Shown piece after piece: positions 54,183 to 62,538 of a DNA stretch of 64,000 bases (its first letter is position 1; each line of letters opens with the position of its first letter). Source of the stretch: Methylomonas sp. 11b (GTDB lineage: Bacteria; Pseudomonadota; Gammaproteobacteria; Methylococcales; Methylomonadaceae); NCBI RefSeq assembly GCF_000515215.1, contig NZ_KI911557.1, forward strand, positions 992,001-1,056,000, given 5' to 3'. Both the position numbers and the translations under genes were made by a program. The notes beneath the pieces were generated by a model that had not been told where the DNA came from, ran no database searches, and saw only the letters and a list, made by a program, of their open reading frames with translations.

Positions 54183-55301
54183 TCATGGAATGATCCAATT
54201 CAGCGCCAAATTCAATGTCTGGCGAGGTAAGACGCTGAAACTGCGAATGTTGGTGATATCTGGCTTCGGGTTAGGATTGGGTGCGCCTTTATCGCAATCG
54301 CCGTCGAAAATCACAAAATCGTCTGGGTCCGCAGGCGGAGCTTCGTAACAAACAATCGAATATGCGCGGATGCCGATGGCAATAGTTGGAGTAGTATCGA
54401 GAATGAAATTGACTGATTTCCTACTGTTAGCTAAAACTGGCTCTGTAGGTCTTAAAGCAAGTAGTTCAGCAGTACCGTCGTCACCTTTAATGGCACTTGT
54501 CAGATCAGACAAGTAGACCAGGAGTTGAAGATTTAGGTTGCTAGCACCCACCGCAGGTATAGGATTACCGCTTTGATTCTCAAACGTCACACTCACTGCC
54601 GCCGGCAGTTGCACTTGCCAATCGGCGCTGACAATCAACTGCGGTGCTGCCACGTCATCGGTTGCCACCGTCAAATCCATGCCCTCACTGCTTAAACTGC
54701 TTGTCGTTCCGTTTACGCTGTAATCCCATCCTGAATTCAGCGCATCATTAGCCGCGTTCGCGCTTTCGTTACCGTAGCCATCTCTAAAACGTAGCCCGCC
54801 TCCGGATTCCGGAAGAACCTGTAAATACGGCCCACGCCAGCCGATGCCGACACCGGTATCCGAATCCAGATTCCACTCGCTAACGATGACGGTGTCGTCG
54901 CACGGCGATTCGAAAGTTTTCGGAACGGTGACAGGAAGCACCTCATCACCCAAAGTCAATAACTCCGCCAAACACAAGGGCAAGCGCCCCATATCCGCCA
55001 CAAAGCCGCTAAGCTCCGGGGCGCCGTTCACTGTGCGGGCCGGATCGCCGACGATGGCTTTGCGGATTAACTCCATGCGGCGCTTGGTTTCATCGTATTT
55101 GGCTTGATCTTCCACACCCTCGGTCAACATCAATCCGGTGGACGCCACCAGCGCCATCAAAAAAATCACCAGCAGCATTTCCAGCAGGGTAAAGCCGCGC
55201 AGGGATCTTCGACGTGTCGAACTCGTAGCATGTAGGCTGGATAAGCGGAGCGTGATAGCCGGCGCTTTGGCGTTTTTGGCGATTTCGATCAATAAGTTCA
55301 T
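54183..55301 (-). CDS. Large type II pseudopilin-like protein
   Basis: A 372-residue prepilin with an unusually long leader (about 34 residues) before the cleavage motif RG-FTLLEMLLVIFLMALVASTGLM, where Glu5 is present. The mature part is large for a pseudopilin and includes EGVEDQAKYDETKRRMELIRKAI and a mainly beta C-terminus. The start at 55301 overlaps the stop of the upstream pseudopilin (ATGA). The leader codons around 55232-55264 are a REP-like palindrome, giving the odd leader AITLRLSSLHATSS. It may be a GspH/K-like minor pseudopilin; I cannot assign the position in the tip complex. Confidence 0.8.
   Translation of the reverse strand: MNLLIEIAKNAKAPAITLRLSSLHATSSTRRRSLRGFTLLEMLLVIFLMALVASTGLMLTEGVEDQAKYDETKRRMELIRKAIVGDPARTVNGAPELSGFVADMGRLPLCLAELLTLGDEVLPVTVPKTFESPCDDTVIVSEWNLDSDTGVGIGWRGPYLQVLPESGGGLRFRDGYGNESANAANDALNSGWDYSVNGTTSSLSSEGMDLTVATDDVAAPQLIVSADWQVQLPAAVSVTFENQSGNPIPAVGASNLNLQLLVYLSDLTSAIKGDDGTAELLALRPTEPVLANSRKSVNFILDTTPTIAIGIRAYSIVCYEAPPADPDDFVIFDGDCDKGAPNPNPKPDITNIRSFSVLPRQTLNLALNWIIP
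55232..55264 (+). repeat. REP-like palindrome inside the prepilin leader sequence
   Basis: GTAGGCTGGATAAGCGGAGC, then GTGATAGCCGGC, shares the core GGATAAGCGGAGCGT with the REP copies near the RAYT (18839-18868). It lies in frame within the coding sequence for the leader peptide of the pseudopilin gene. Confidence 0.7.
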
Positions 55302-56002
55302 CTCAACAAACACAAGACGGTATCGTCGCCACTGCCGGCGATCTGGCAGGAACCGGGCGTTGGGTTATTGTCGGTTTTATCCGGGCCAATGCTGACCAGA
55401 CGGGCTTTCACCGGATCATCCAAATCCAGCAGCAGATAGGTGGCGTGATAAGCATCGGTGATCACCCACAAATTATCGACTCCCGCATAACTCATCAGAC
55501 CGCTTTTACGTTGCAAATACGGGCCGTTCCAACCACGGTGCGTGTCCGGATTCCAGCCGTTGCCCAAGGGATCGGCAAACAACATCCAGAAATTGGCCGG
55601 GGATTCGCACCAAGCCAGTTTTGCAGCGTCGGTGTTGCCCGCTTCGGCGGGTAGATTGAGCAAATCCGGGTTGATTTTGCCGGGGTTTGCCGGGTCCTCG
55701 CAGACGTAAACACCCTGCCCCGGCAAATCGTTACTGCCGCTATCGCGCCGAAACTGCAACAAAGCGTTACGGATTTCCGCCATTTCAAAGCGCGTGGCGT
55801 CTTGGCGGCCTTGATCCTGCACGCCTTCATAAGCCAGCAACGCCGTGCCGGCCAGCACCGCTATCAGCGCAATGACTACCAATAATTCCAGCAGCGTAAA
55901 GCCGGCTTGCGGCCGTATTTTTATGGACTTGGAACGCACGGTAACGTCGCTTGCCGCGACAGGCTGCAACATCCTGGAAAGAACAAACAATAAACACCTC
56001 AT
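55298..56002 (-). CDS. gspG: GspG-like major pseudopilin
   Basis: A 234-residue prepilin. The cleavage and methylation motif is QAG-FTLLELLVVIALIAVLAGTALLAY, with Glu5; the mature domain has the GspG-type pattern EGVQDQGRQDATRFEMAEIRNALLQFRRDSG, and GNGWNPDTHRGWNGPYL, where GspG binds calcium near its C-terminus. The leader from the ATG at 56002 is 34 residues, longer than usual; starts at 55972 (ATG) or 55939 (GTG) would give shorter leaders. The stop overlaps the next pseudopilin's start. Confidence 0.85.
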   Translation of the reverse strand: MRCLLFVLSRMLQPVAASDVTVRSKSIKIRPQAGFTLLELLVVIALIAVLAGTALLAYEGVQDQGRQDATRFEMAEIRNALLQFRRDSGSNDLPGQGVYVCEDPANPGKINPDLLNLPAEAGNTDAAKLAWCESPANFWMLFADPLGNGWNPDTHRGWNGPYLQRKSGLMSYAGVDNLWVITDAYHATYLLLDLDDPVKARLVSIGPDKTDNNPTPGSCQIAGSGDDTVLCLLR

Positions 56003-56040
56003 TTACTTGCTTGTGAAAATTAAAAACCTGGCCATACCTC

Positions 56041-56064
56041 GTTCCAACGCTCCAGCGTTGGAAC
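56041..56064. repeat. GTTCCAACGC hairpin repeat
   Basis: GTTCCAACGC and GCGTTGGAAC are perfect inverted arms around TCCA. It lies between the PglL-like gene and the pseudopilin. A related palindrome (GGTTCCCACGG / CCGTGGGAACC) forms the terminator at 58054-58085. Confidence 0.65.
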
Positions 56065-56130
56065 ACACACAATAAGCAGCCCTGCGTCCAGATTCCCCCA
56101 CGGAGACCTTGAGAAACAGATTAACGCGAT

Positions 56131-57927
56131 TCAATTTATGAATTCGGCGTGACCTTGATTCTGCAAGCTGGCTTGCACCCCAGGCGCCAGCATTTGCCGA
56201 AGCAACTCCACTTTTTGCCGGTCCGCCGGATTTAGCCGTTCCAATTCAGTTCGAAAACTTGCAATCGATTTTGGATAAGCTGCCATCGCCAATCTTAGGG
56301 TGACAATGGCTTCCGACTCATTGCCGTTTAGTGCTTGCATTAAGGCTTCACGATAAGCCAATTTATCAACAGGCCAGAACTTGTATGCCTCTGTGGTCAG
56401 AGTGGCTAATTCGGCTCGCAGGGGATTTTCGACAGCATTTGCCGCCAGAGTAAAGATCACAGGCACGTAAGGGAGTAACAGACGCGTATTTTCCGGTATA
56501 TCGCGACACTCGCTTATCAGCTTGTCATAACGCTGTTGCGTGGGTTGCACGGTCGCAGCCAACAATGCCAGCTCCATACGTGTGTATTGCCGCTCATAGC
56601 GCACAGCGGTTACTAGGCTGACTACCAAAATTCCAGAAATGACAAACCAAGTGGCTTTTGGTATTGGCACAATCCAAGATCGCGTTTCGCCCAAAGCCAA
56701 GAACATAGAAGCAATACCTAAAAACTCGGTGTACCACAAGGGATATTCCAGCATACTGTGTATGCCCACTACCGCAATCGACATCAACAACCAGGCTCGT
56801 AAAGGTGACGACTCGGAGACCGAGCTGCCTTTCAAATAGTCATGGTTTGTTTCGGAGACATTATCGGTTGCCCTGTTGCCTTGAAGACTCACCAAGGGTT
56901 TCAGCCACCTGATTATGCAGACAGTCAAAATTAATGTCGGCAAAAGGCCCAATTCCGCTAAAAAATGCAAAATGAGATTGTGAGCGTGTTCTATGCGGCT
57001 GCTCAATTCTGGAATGTGTTGACCATGCTGAAAGTAAGCCCAGTCAAACTGACCGAAACCGTTACCCAGCAGGGGATTTTGCATAAACAGTTGCCATGCT
57101 ACGGCCCAAATGTGCAAGCGTAAGGGCGCTCCGCCGATTTCTTGCACAAACCTCTCGATAGCTGACTGATGTTGAGGCAAGAAATCGAGCCCCCAAAGCC
57201 CCAGCAGAGCCAAATAGCCCATAAACCCTATAAGCAGGTCTCGCAACCAAGCTCTTTGGTAAAACCATGCAAGCAATAAAACCGCGCTCCAATAGAGCCA
57301 AACCCCACGTGAGGGAGTCAAACTCAAACCTAGTAAAATTGCGAAAGCCAAAATCCATAAGCAAGGGCGGCGGGTGCTTGCAATATTGTGGTGCCAGTAA
57401 AACAAGGCAACCACCCCCAACATTAATAAATCGCCATAATTATTCGCTTGCGCCATTCCTCCCCAATTGCCAAATTCACCGTGTAGACGCATATAAAACT
57501 CTCGGCTACCAGCCAACGCTGCGGCCAAAGTCAATCCAATCGCCATTCCGACACTAACGCGATATAAACCTAAGTGCCTTTTAAGTAGATTGACGACCAT
57601 CAAGAGTATTGCAGCCCATAACAGATATAGCATTGCCATTTGCGCATGTTGGTCGACAACTTGAGGTAGCAAAGCATTCTGAAAACCAATGTAGGCCAGG
57701 AGAAACAACGGTAGGCCGATTACTTTCGGAATAGCAATGGGTTCGGCATTTATCAGCAAAGGAACTGCTGCTAGGCAAGCTACTAAGCCGGTAAACATGG
57801 CTAGCCATTCTGAATGAAATGAAAACACGGGTAGTAGTGTCCACGGCGCAAACAACGTGACAATCGGCAATAACGCCATTAGGAAAAGACTGCAATATGC
57901 CGCAACACGCTGATTGGCCTGTTTCAT
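56131..57927 (-). CDS. PglL/Wzy-type O-oligosaccharyltransferase
   Basis: A 598-residue membrane protein with about 12 spans, a large periplasmic loop and a soluble C-terminus. The O-antigen-ligase/PglL motifs are in the loop: LLGNGFGQFDWAYFQHGQHIPELSSRIEHAHNLILHFLAELG, and GIHSMLEYPLWYTEFLG, the pair typical of PglL/TfpO pilin glycosylases (Wzy_C). Such enzymes move a lipid-linked glycan onto pilin or other periplasmic protein. Its place among pseudopilin genes predicts that one of them is glycosylated. I use the ATG at 57927; an in-frame TTG at 57951 also exists, and neither has a clear Shine-Dalgarno. Confidence 0.85.
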   Translation of the reverse strand: MKQANQRVAAYCSLFLMALLPIVTLFAPWTLLPVFSFHSEWLAMFTGLVACLAAVPLLINAEPIAIPKVIGLPLFLLAYIGFQNALLPQVVDQHAQMAMLYLLWAAILLMVVNLLKRHLGLYRVSVGMAIGLTLAAALAGSREFYMRLHGEFGNWGGMAQANNYGDLLMLGVVALFYWHHNIASTRRPCLWILAFAILLGLSLTPSRGVWLYWSAVLLLAWFYQRAWLRDLLIGFMGYLALLGLWGLDFLPQHQSAIERFVQEIGGAPLRLHIWAVAWQLFMQNPLLGNGFGQFDWAYFQHGQHIPELSSRIEHAHNLILHFLAELGLLPTLILTVCIIRWLKPLVSLQGNRATDNVSETNHDYLKGSSVSESSPLRAWLLMSIAVVGIHSMLEYPLWYTEFLGIASMFLALGETRSWIVPIPKATWFVISGILVVSLVTAVRYERQYTRMELALLAATVQPTQQRYDKLISECRDIPENTRLLLPYVPVIFTLAANAVENPLRAELATLTTEAYKFWPVDKLAYREALMQALNGNESEAIVTLRLAMAAYPKSIASFRTELERLNPADRQKVELLRQMLAPGVQASLQNQGHAEFIN

Positions 57928-58053
57928 GAAAAAGTTGTATGGGGTGTTCAATCGGCAATTGTGCCGAGGTGGTTAAGTCGATTCAATGGCCTGGGAGCTT
58001 CTTTGATTCGCGGATTCCACTAGTCTCTTACTGAAAAAACTAGCGGAATAGAC

Positions 58054-58085
58054 GAAAAAGGTTCCCACGGCGTACCGTGGGAACC
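58054..58085 (-). terminator. Terminator after the prepilin-like gene
   Basis: GGTTCCCACGG and CCGTGGGAACC form an 11-bp perfect stem around TACG, followed on the minus strand by TTTTT. It lies 9 bases after the prepilin stop and separates the first half of the locus (gspD to prepilin) from the PglL-like gene. Confidence 0.85.
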
Positions 58086-58093
58086 AACGAGCA

Positions 58094-59059
58094 TTAGTTA
58101 GCTTGCTTAGCGACGCTAAGAGCTTGGTCGATGACTCTTCCTTCTGGCGAAATTACACCAATCAGCTTGGCTTTAGCACGAATTTCGGCCGCTGTAATAG
58201 TGTTGGCAGTATTTGCAGCTGTACCGTCATCACTACCGATCAGGAACAGACCAATATAACGAGCATAGTTACGCGCGGGGTTAATATTAGCGCTGGTGAA
58301 CGTCGGTGCCTGTGCAATCGCAACAGAGGACTCGGTGGTGCTGTGAGCTGCGTCATGACCAAAACCGAAAGCAGCTATCAGGTTACAACCATTGCCATTG
58401 CCAGCTTCGCCAAGTTCGTCGTTGATGATGCTTTGGAAAGCCTTTGCTTGAGCATCAGGGTAATTTTTGGCGTTGAGTGAGTCATCCCAGCTGCCTGCAG
58501 CACCACCAGCAATGTTGCAAGAAGTACCCATTGGCAGAATCGAGATATACCGTACGTCATTGGCAGCACTGGCGTCAGAATCTTTTACCTCATACTGAGG
58601 TGCTTGAGTACCGTTGGCGCCTTCGTTATGTGCTAGGTTGGGTGGTACAGTGGCTGACAGCGTACCGTTTGCATACTGCAACTCTTCAATACCCACATCG
58701 TCCAAAGCAGCACGAATTTCAGTGCTCGGAGTCACGCCCGAAAGATCCAATCCAACGATAATATTTTGTGTTTCTGTGGCAATGTTTGCCGAAGCGGGGG
58801 AAGCTGCGGAGGTGTCTAGAACCAATGAATCCCATTGATCAGGATAACTACCGGTCACTGCACGGAAATTGCGAATTGCGCCGTCCAGCGTAGTTACATT
58901 ATTGGACTCCGCCGAAGCCTCAGCATTTTCGCCAATCCCTTCATACGCCACCAACGCCGCAGTCGCTAAGGTAGCGATCAGGGTGATAACGACCAACAGT
59001 TCCAGCAAGGTGAAACCCGCTTGTCTGTGTTGTAGTTTTTTTAGTTGTTTAGCTTTCAT
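58094..59059 (-). CDS. Type IV/type II prepilin-like protein (321 residues)
   Basis: A prepilin with a standard leader, MKAKQLKKLQHRQAG, cut before FTLLELLVVITLIATLATAALVAYEG (Glu5 present). The mature domain, rich in Ala, Asn, Ser and Thr, is about 300 residues, much longer than a classic pilin, and has only two Cys (TSCNIAG and NGCNLIA), which could form a disulfide. I start at the ATG at 59059 with GAGA eight bases ahead, not 59113. A strong terminator follows directly. Its Ser/Thr-rich body makes it the most likely target of the adjacent PglL-like enzyme, by inference. Confidence 0.85.
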   Translation of the reverse strand: MKAKQLKKLQHRQAGFTLLELLVVITLIATLATAALVAYEGIGENAEASAESNNVTTLDGAIRNFRAVTGSYPDQWDSLVLDTSAASPASANIATETQNIIVGLDLSGVTPSTEIRAALDDVGIEELQYANGTLSATVPPNLAHNEGANGTQAPQYEVKDSDASAANDVRYISILPMGTSCNIAGGAAGSWDDSLNAKNYPDAQAKAFQSIINDELGEAGNGNGCNLIAAFGFGHDAAHSTTESSVAIAQAPTFTSANINPARNYARYIGLFLIGSDDGTAANTANTITAAEIRAKAKLIGVISPEGRVIDQALSVAKQAN

Positions 59060-59350
59060 ACTGTTTTTCTCAAATGTAAATGCCGCAACTGCCTCACGCA
59101 GCCTGTTGGTCATCTTATTTTTTTGGTTTTTTGATGTGACCCCATCACACTCGTTTAGTTATGCGCGTCCGTGCGCGGATTAGTCCTGAATTCTTTGTCT
59201 TCCTCGTCCTCACTGGGCAGAAAAAGATGGGGGATTATTTAGAAAATCTCCCCTGGCGCCCCTCTTTGCCAAAGAGGGGAATTAATAAGGCTAAAGCGGC
59301 CTTATTCCCACTCTCCCGCACTTTCACACGGACCGTGCCAACCGCAAGTA
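59060..59350. other. Intergenic region with a CCCCTCTTTG hairpin
   Basis: No gene is supported. CCCCTCTTTG and CAAAGAGGGG pair at 59258-59278; a related sequence (CCCCTCTTTG-AAA-AAGAGGGG) lies at about 62461-62481 after ilvA. It may weakly end transcription between the 67-residue gene and the prepilin. Confidence 0.5.
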
Positions 59351-59554
59351 TCAGGCTTGGCCCGGTAAGCCGCTGTCCACCACAAAGCGGTATTGTTTAC
59401 CGCAGTGCAAAATCACTTCTTTTTGCCGACGTTTGAGGATTTTTACCTCGACCCGAATTTCGCCAAAGCCGTCGTGCTCTAATACTTCATCGAGCAATTC
59501 CATCAGCTTGCTTTTGACGGGTTCGGCTTGCGTGTCGTGAAGGTTGTTCGTCAT
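59351..59554 (-). CDS. Small conserved-looking protein (67 residues) in the secretion locus
   Basis: The frame starts with ATG at 59554, preceded by AAGGAG. It reads MTNNLHDTQAEPVKSKLMEL, then LDEVLEHDGFGEIRVEVKILKRRQKEVILHCGKQYRFVV. It is soluble, with an acidic N-terminal helix and a basic beta-hairpin-like C-terminus. It has no signal peptide. It sits 34 bases after the Sel1 lipoprotein gene on the same strand. No family recognised. Confidence 0.6.
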   Translation of the reverse strand: MTNNLHDTQAEPVKSKLMELLDEVLEHDGFGEIRVEVKILKRRQKEVILHCGKQYRFVVDSGLPGQA

Positions 59555-59588
59555 TTATTTGTCTCCTTGTTCAATTCAAGCGAGGTGT

Positions 59589-60068
59589 TCATTGCGCCGG
59601 CAAGGCCAGTTTGTAGCCACTGTGGCGGGCCTGATTCAGCCAGTAGTCGGCTTTTTCCTGTTGTTCCAGATTGGGACTGGTGGCGTGAACCCGGTACAGC
59701 ATGTATTGCGCATGCGCATGGCCCTGGCGGGCGGCGGCTTCGAACCAGCGGGCCGCCAGAGTCATGTCTTGCGGGCCGCCCAGTCCCAGGTAATACAGTT
59801 CGCCCAACAGGGCCTGACTGTTGGCGTCGCCCGAGTCGGCGGCGCGATGGCACCAATCGAAAGCTTGGGCAAAATTGATCTTGCGCAACTTGTCGCCGTA
59901 GCGGTAGGCGTAACAGTTTTCGGTAGCAATATCGGCCGGCGTATCCAGGCCCATATGGTTCGGCTGGCAAGCGGAACAGAGTATTGCGGCCAGCGCCAGA
60001 CTGCCGACTCTGCTTACCGAGCCCTTGTGGGGGAATGCGCGGAGTGTATTAAAAATGTTGCGGCTCAC
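59589..60068 (-). CDS. Sel1-repeat lipoprotein of the secretion locus
   Basis: A 159-residue lipoprotein. I start at GTG 60068, which overlaps the gspD stop (GTGA) and has GGGAG about nine bases ahead; the longer upstream frame lies in the gspD coding end. The signal MSRNIFNTLRAFPHKGSVSR leads to the lipobox LAAILCSAC. Two or three Sel1/TPR-like repeats follow (AFDWCHRAADSGDANSQALLGELYYLG, AARWFEAAARQGHAHAQYMLYRV). It may act as a pilotin-like helper for the secretin, an inference from its coupling to gspD. Confidence 0.8.
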   Translation of the reverse strand: MSRNIFNTLRAFPHKGSVSRVGSLALAAILCSACQPNHMGLDTPADIATENCYAYRYGDKLRKINFAQAFDWCHRAADSGDANSQALLGELYYLGLGGPQDMTLAARWFEAAARQGHAHAQYMLYRVHATSPNLEQQEKADYWLNQARHSGYKLALPAQ

Positions 60069-61936
60069 TGGTCCGACTCCCTCAGGCGCGGCGGCGCGCA
60101 AAACTCGCCGCACACCGGTTCGTCGGGATTTTCCGGTTTGGGCACCGGCTTGGCCTGCATGGCGGTATCCGGTGCGTAGCGGTGGTATTTGTCTGTGGGA
60201 TCGTATTCTTGGTGGCTGTCGTTGCCTTGGTTCAGCACATAGGGGGTAATCAACAGCACCATTTCCGATTTGCTGTCGGCGTCGACGGTCTGTCTAAATA
60301 CCTGGCCGAGCACCGGAATATCGGCCAAATAAGGCACTTTGCGGCGGTTGCGGGAAAAGCTGTCGCGAATCAAACCACCCACAGCGACGGTGTAGCCGTG
60401 CCGAGCGAAGATTTCGCCTTCCATACGGGCGGTGGTAATGGTGTCCACCGGTAAATCCACGACTTCACCGCTGGTGTTATTGGTCACTGGAATCGAGGCC
60501 GCGCCTTCGTTAAGGGTAGAGTTTTCTTGTCTAAGCTGAATGTGAATAGTGCCATCGGCGTTGATGTGCGGGGTGACTTCCAGGGTAGTGCCAATTTCTT
60601 CCAGCTCGGTTTCCGGGGTGGTGATGGTGCGGGTGGTGTTGAGGTTATCGATATTGTCGATGGAATAACCGCGCACCATGATGCGTTCCTCGCCGACGAA
60701 CAGGTTGGCCGGGCGATGATTGGAGGCCACCAGCATGGGGTTGGAAACCACGTTGACGCGATTGTTCTTTTCCAGAAATTCGATATTGGCCTTGATTTTG
60801 TCGCTGAGAAATTCGTAAACAAAGCTGCCGCCGCCGGTCATGGCGGCCGCGCCGCCCATGATCAAGGGGTTGAGGCTGTCACCTTGAATCTTGGTATTTT
60901 TGATCTCGAAGTTGAACAGGGAACTAAAATCTTCGCCAACCTTGACGTCAATGATCTTCATTTCCAGCATCACCTGGTTTTGCGGCTTGTCGAGTTGTTC
61001 GACCAGACTGGAAATGGATTTGAGAATTGCATTGTCGCTGGTCTTGACGATCAACTGGTTATGTTCGGCGTTGATAGTGACGAATATAATTTTATTGATG
61101 CCGGACACCTCGGACAGTTCGCCAGGATCGACGCGTTTGCCATCGGCACCAAGTTCTGCGAGTTGTTCGACGCTTAAATCCTTGGGTACTTCTTCACGGA
61201 AACCTTGTTGCAAGTTGCCGTAGCGACCACCGGCAGCGCCTTGACTTCCCATGCCGCCGGAAAAGCGGTTGTTACGCCCGCCATACATATTGCCAGCGCT
61301 GCTACCACCGAAACCGCCTTGAAAACCGCCGCCCATGCCGCCGCCAAAACCACCCATACCGCCACCAAAGCCGGTACTGCCCATGCCCCGGTTATTGCCG
61401 AAACCGCCGCCACGGCTGTTGCCGCCCCGTCCGTTCATACTGCCCATGCCGCCCATGCCGCTCAACATCATGGCGCTGCCGTACGATACGCGGACACGGT
61501 TGCCGTAAAGACTTTCAATAGCCATAGCCACCGCAATGACATTGGGGTTGCGCAACTGAAACACCCGCACATTGTCGTCTTGGCCCATCACCAGGTCTTT
61601 ACCGTACTCTTCCTTGGTCATCAGCCTGAAGGTGCCGGCATCGCCGTCATCACGCCGATACCAAAGATCACTGATGCGGCAAATGGTGCGGATCGCGTCT
61701 TCCAGGGAGACCTTTTTTAGAAAAATCGTCACATTCTTTTTGCCGGCTTCCGGGGTAGCGACGATATTGACATTGGCATCCTCTGACAGAACCCGGATGA
61801 TGTCGGAGACCTGGGAGTTTTTGAACTCCAGCTCCTGAATTTCGAAAGACTTAGCGGCAGCAAGCACGGTAAAGCCTGCCGACAGCAGCATGAGCATGCA
61901 TAACACCTTGATGTGCCCTGGTTTGACGATTTTCAA
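60065..61936 (-). CDS. gspD: GspD/PilQ-type secretin with Gly/Met-rich insert
   Basis: The 623-residue outer membrane channel of the secretion/pilus system. A signal peptide (about 1-27) leads to an N0/STN-type domain (FEIQELEFKNSQVSDIIRVLSEDANVNIV, SLEDAIRTICRISDLWY). Residues about 158-238 are a striking low-complexity insert of Gly, Met, Phe, Asn and Arg. Then come N3-like and secretin domains (NQVMLEMKIIDVKVGEDF, VNVVSNPMLVASNHRPANLFVGEE, EIGTTLEVTPHIN, VAVGGLIRDSFSRNRRKVPYLADIPVLGQVFR). The start is a TTG with GAGGG five bases ahead. It is the first gene of the locus. Confidence 0.93.
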   Translation of the reverse strand: MKIVKPGHIKVLCMLMLLSAGFTVLAAAKSFEIQELEFKNSQVSDIIRVLSEDANVNIVATPEAGKKNVTIFLKKVSLEDAIRTICRISDLWYRRDDGDAGTFRLMTKEEYGKDLVMGQDDNVRVFQLRNPNVIAVAMAIESLYGNRVRVSYGSAMMLSGMGGMGSMNGRGGNSRGGGFGNNRGMGSTGFGGGMGGFGGGMGGGFQGGFGGSSAGNMYGGRNNRFSGGMGSQGAAGGRYGNLQQGFREEVPKDLSVEQLAELGADGKRVDPGELSEVSGINKIIFVTINAEHNQLIVKTSDNAILKSISSLVEQLDKPQNQVMLEMKIIDVKVGEDFSSLFNFEIKNTKIQGDSLNPLIMGGAAAMTGGGSFVYEFLSDKIKANIEFLEKNNRVNVVSNPMLVASNHRPANLFVGEERIMVRGYSIDNIDNLNTTRTITTPETELEEIGTTLEVTPHINADGTIHIQLRQENSTLNEGAASIPVTNNTSGEVVDLPVDTITTARMEGEIFARHGYTVAVGGLIRDSFSRNRRKVPYLADIPVLGQVFRQTVDADSKSEMVLLITPYVLNQGNDSHQEYDPTDKYHRYAPDTAMQAKPVPKPENPDEPVCGEFCAPPRLRESDQ

Positions 61937-62538
61937 TTACACCCTCAGTAACTTGATAATTCATGTTTTGCACTTATCGAAAATCTTGCTGCGCCCGGAC
62001 GCTTTAGTCCCAAGACGCTTGCCGTTTTCGTATCAGCAGGCTGTTTAAAACTTGAATATAAAGATGCTTCCGCCAAGTTGTAAAAACCGTCGATCAAGCT
62101 GTCCTTAGCCGAGCCCAAATCGCATGGATAAGTCGAAGCGTGCCCTCCATGGCTCTGGGCTACCCGCTCTTGTGCTCTGTGGGTATCCTGGCGGAAACGA
62201 CGGTTTTTTGGGTCTGACAGAAGCATCTTTATATTCAAATCGCCATAGCACAAAATGGCGCGCATTGTATGTTGGCGATTTCCCAGTTGTCGTTAGGAGT
62301 AAATCCCGAATTGTTTGCCAATAATTCCGGGCGTTAAGGATTTTGGCGGAATAATGTGCCGAAGCGCTTAAGAACATTAAGCACCTGGTTTGTTGGTTTA
62401 AGGATTTAGTGGGAATAAACTCCGGCGATTCTGATTGCACCGAATAGCGAAGTTATGCTCCCCTCTTTGAAAAAGAGGGGCTGGGGGCATTTTTTAAATA
62501 TATCCTAAGATTGGGAGGCTAAACCGGAGCGGAAAAGC
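61937..62538. other. Intergenic region between ilvA and gspD
   Basis: About 600 bases with no supported gene. It holds a long inverted repeat (62052-62238) and a CCCCTCTTTG hairpin near 62461-62481, about 58 bases after the ilvA stop. Confidence 0.55.
62052..62238. repeat. Inverted-repeat element, about 187 bp, MITE-like or structured RNA
   Basis: TTGAATATAAAGATGCTTC (62052-62070) is repeated exactly in inverted orientation at 62220-62238. A second matched block, AAAAACCGTCG (62082-62092), has its inverse at 62198-62208. The spacers between the two blocks are 11 bases in each arm and differ, so the arms are diverged copies. The centre is unrelated to known genes. Confidence 0.55.

Noticed and set aside
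60527..61177. 216-residue and neighbouring plus-strand frames opposite gspD
   Set aside because: Composition follows the complementary secretin codons; no start signal or family match.
61945..62440. Two frames of 106 and 111 residues between ilvA and gspD
   Set aside because: They cross the inverted-repeat element, lack ribosome sites and look like non-coding translation.
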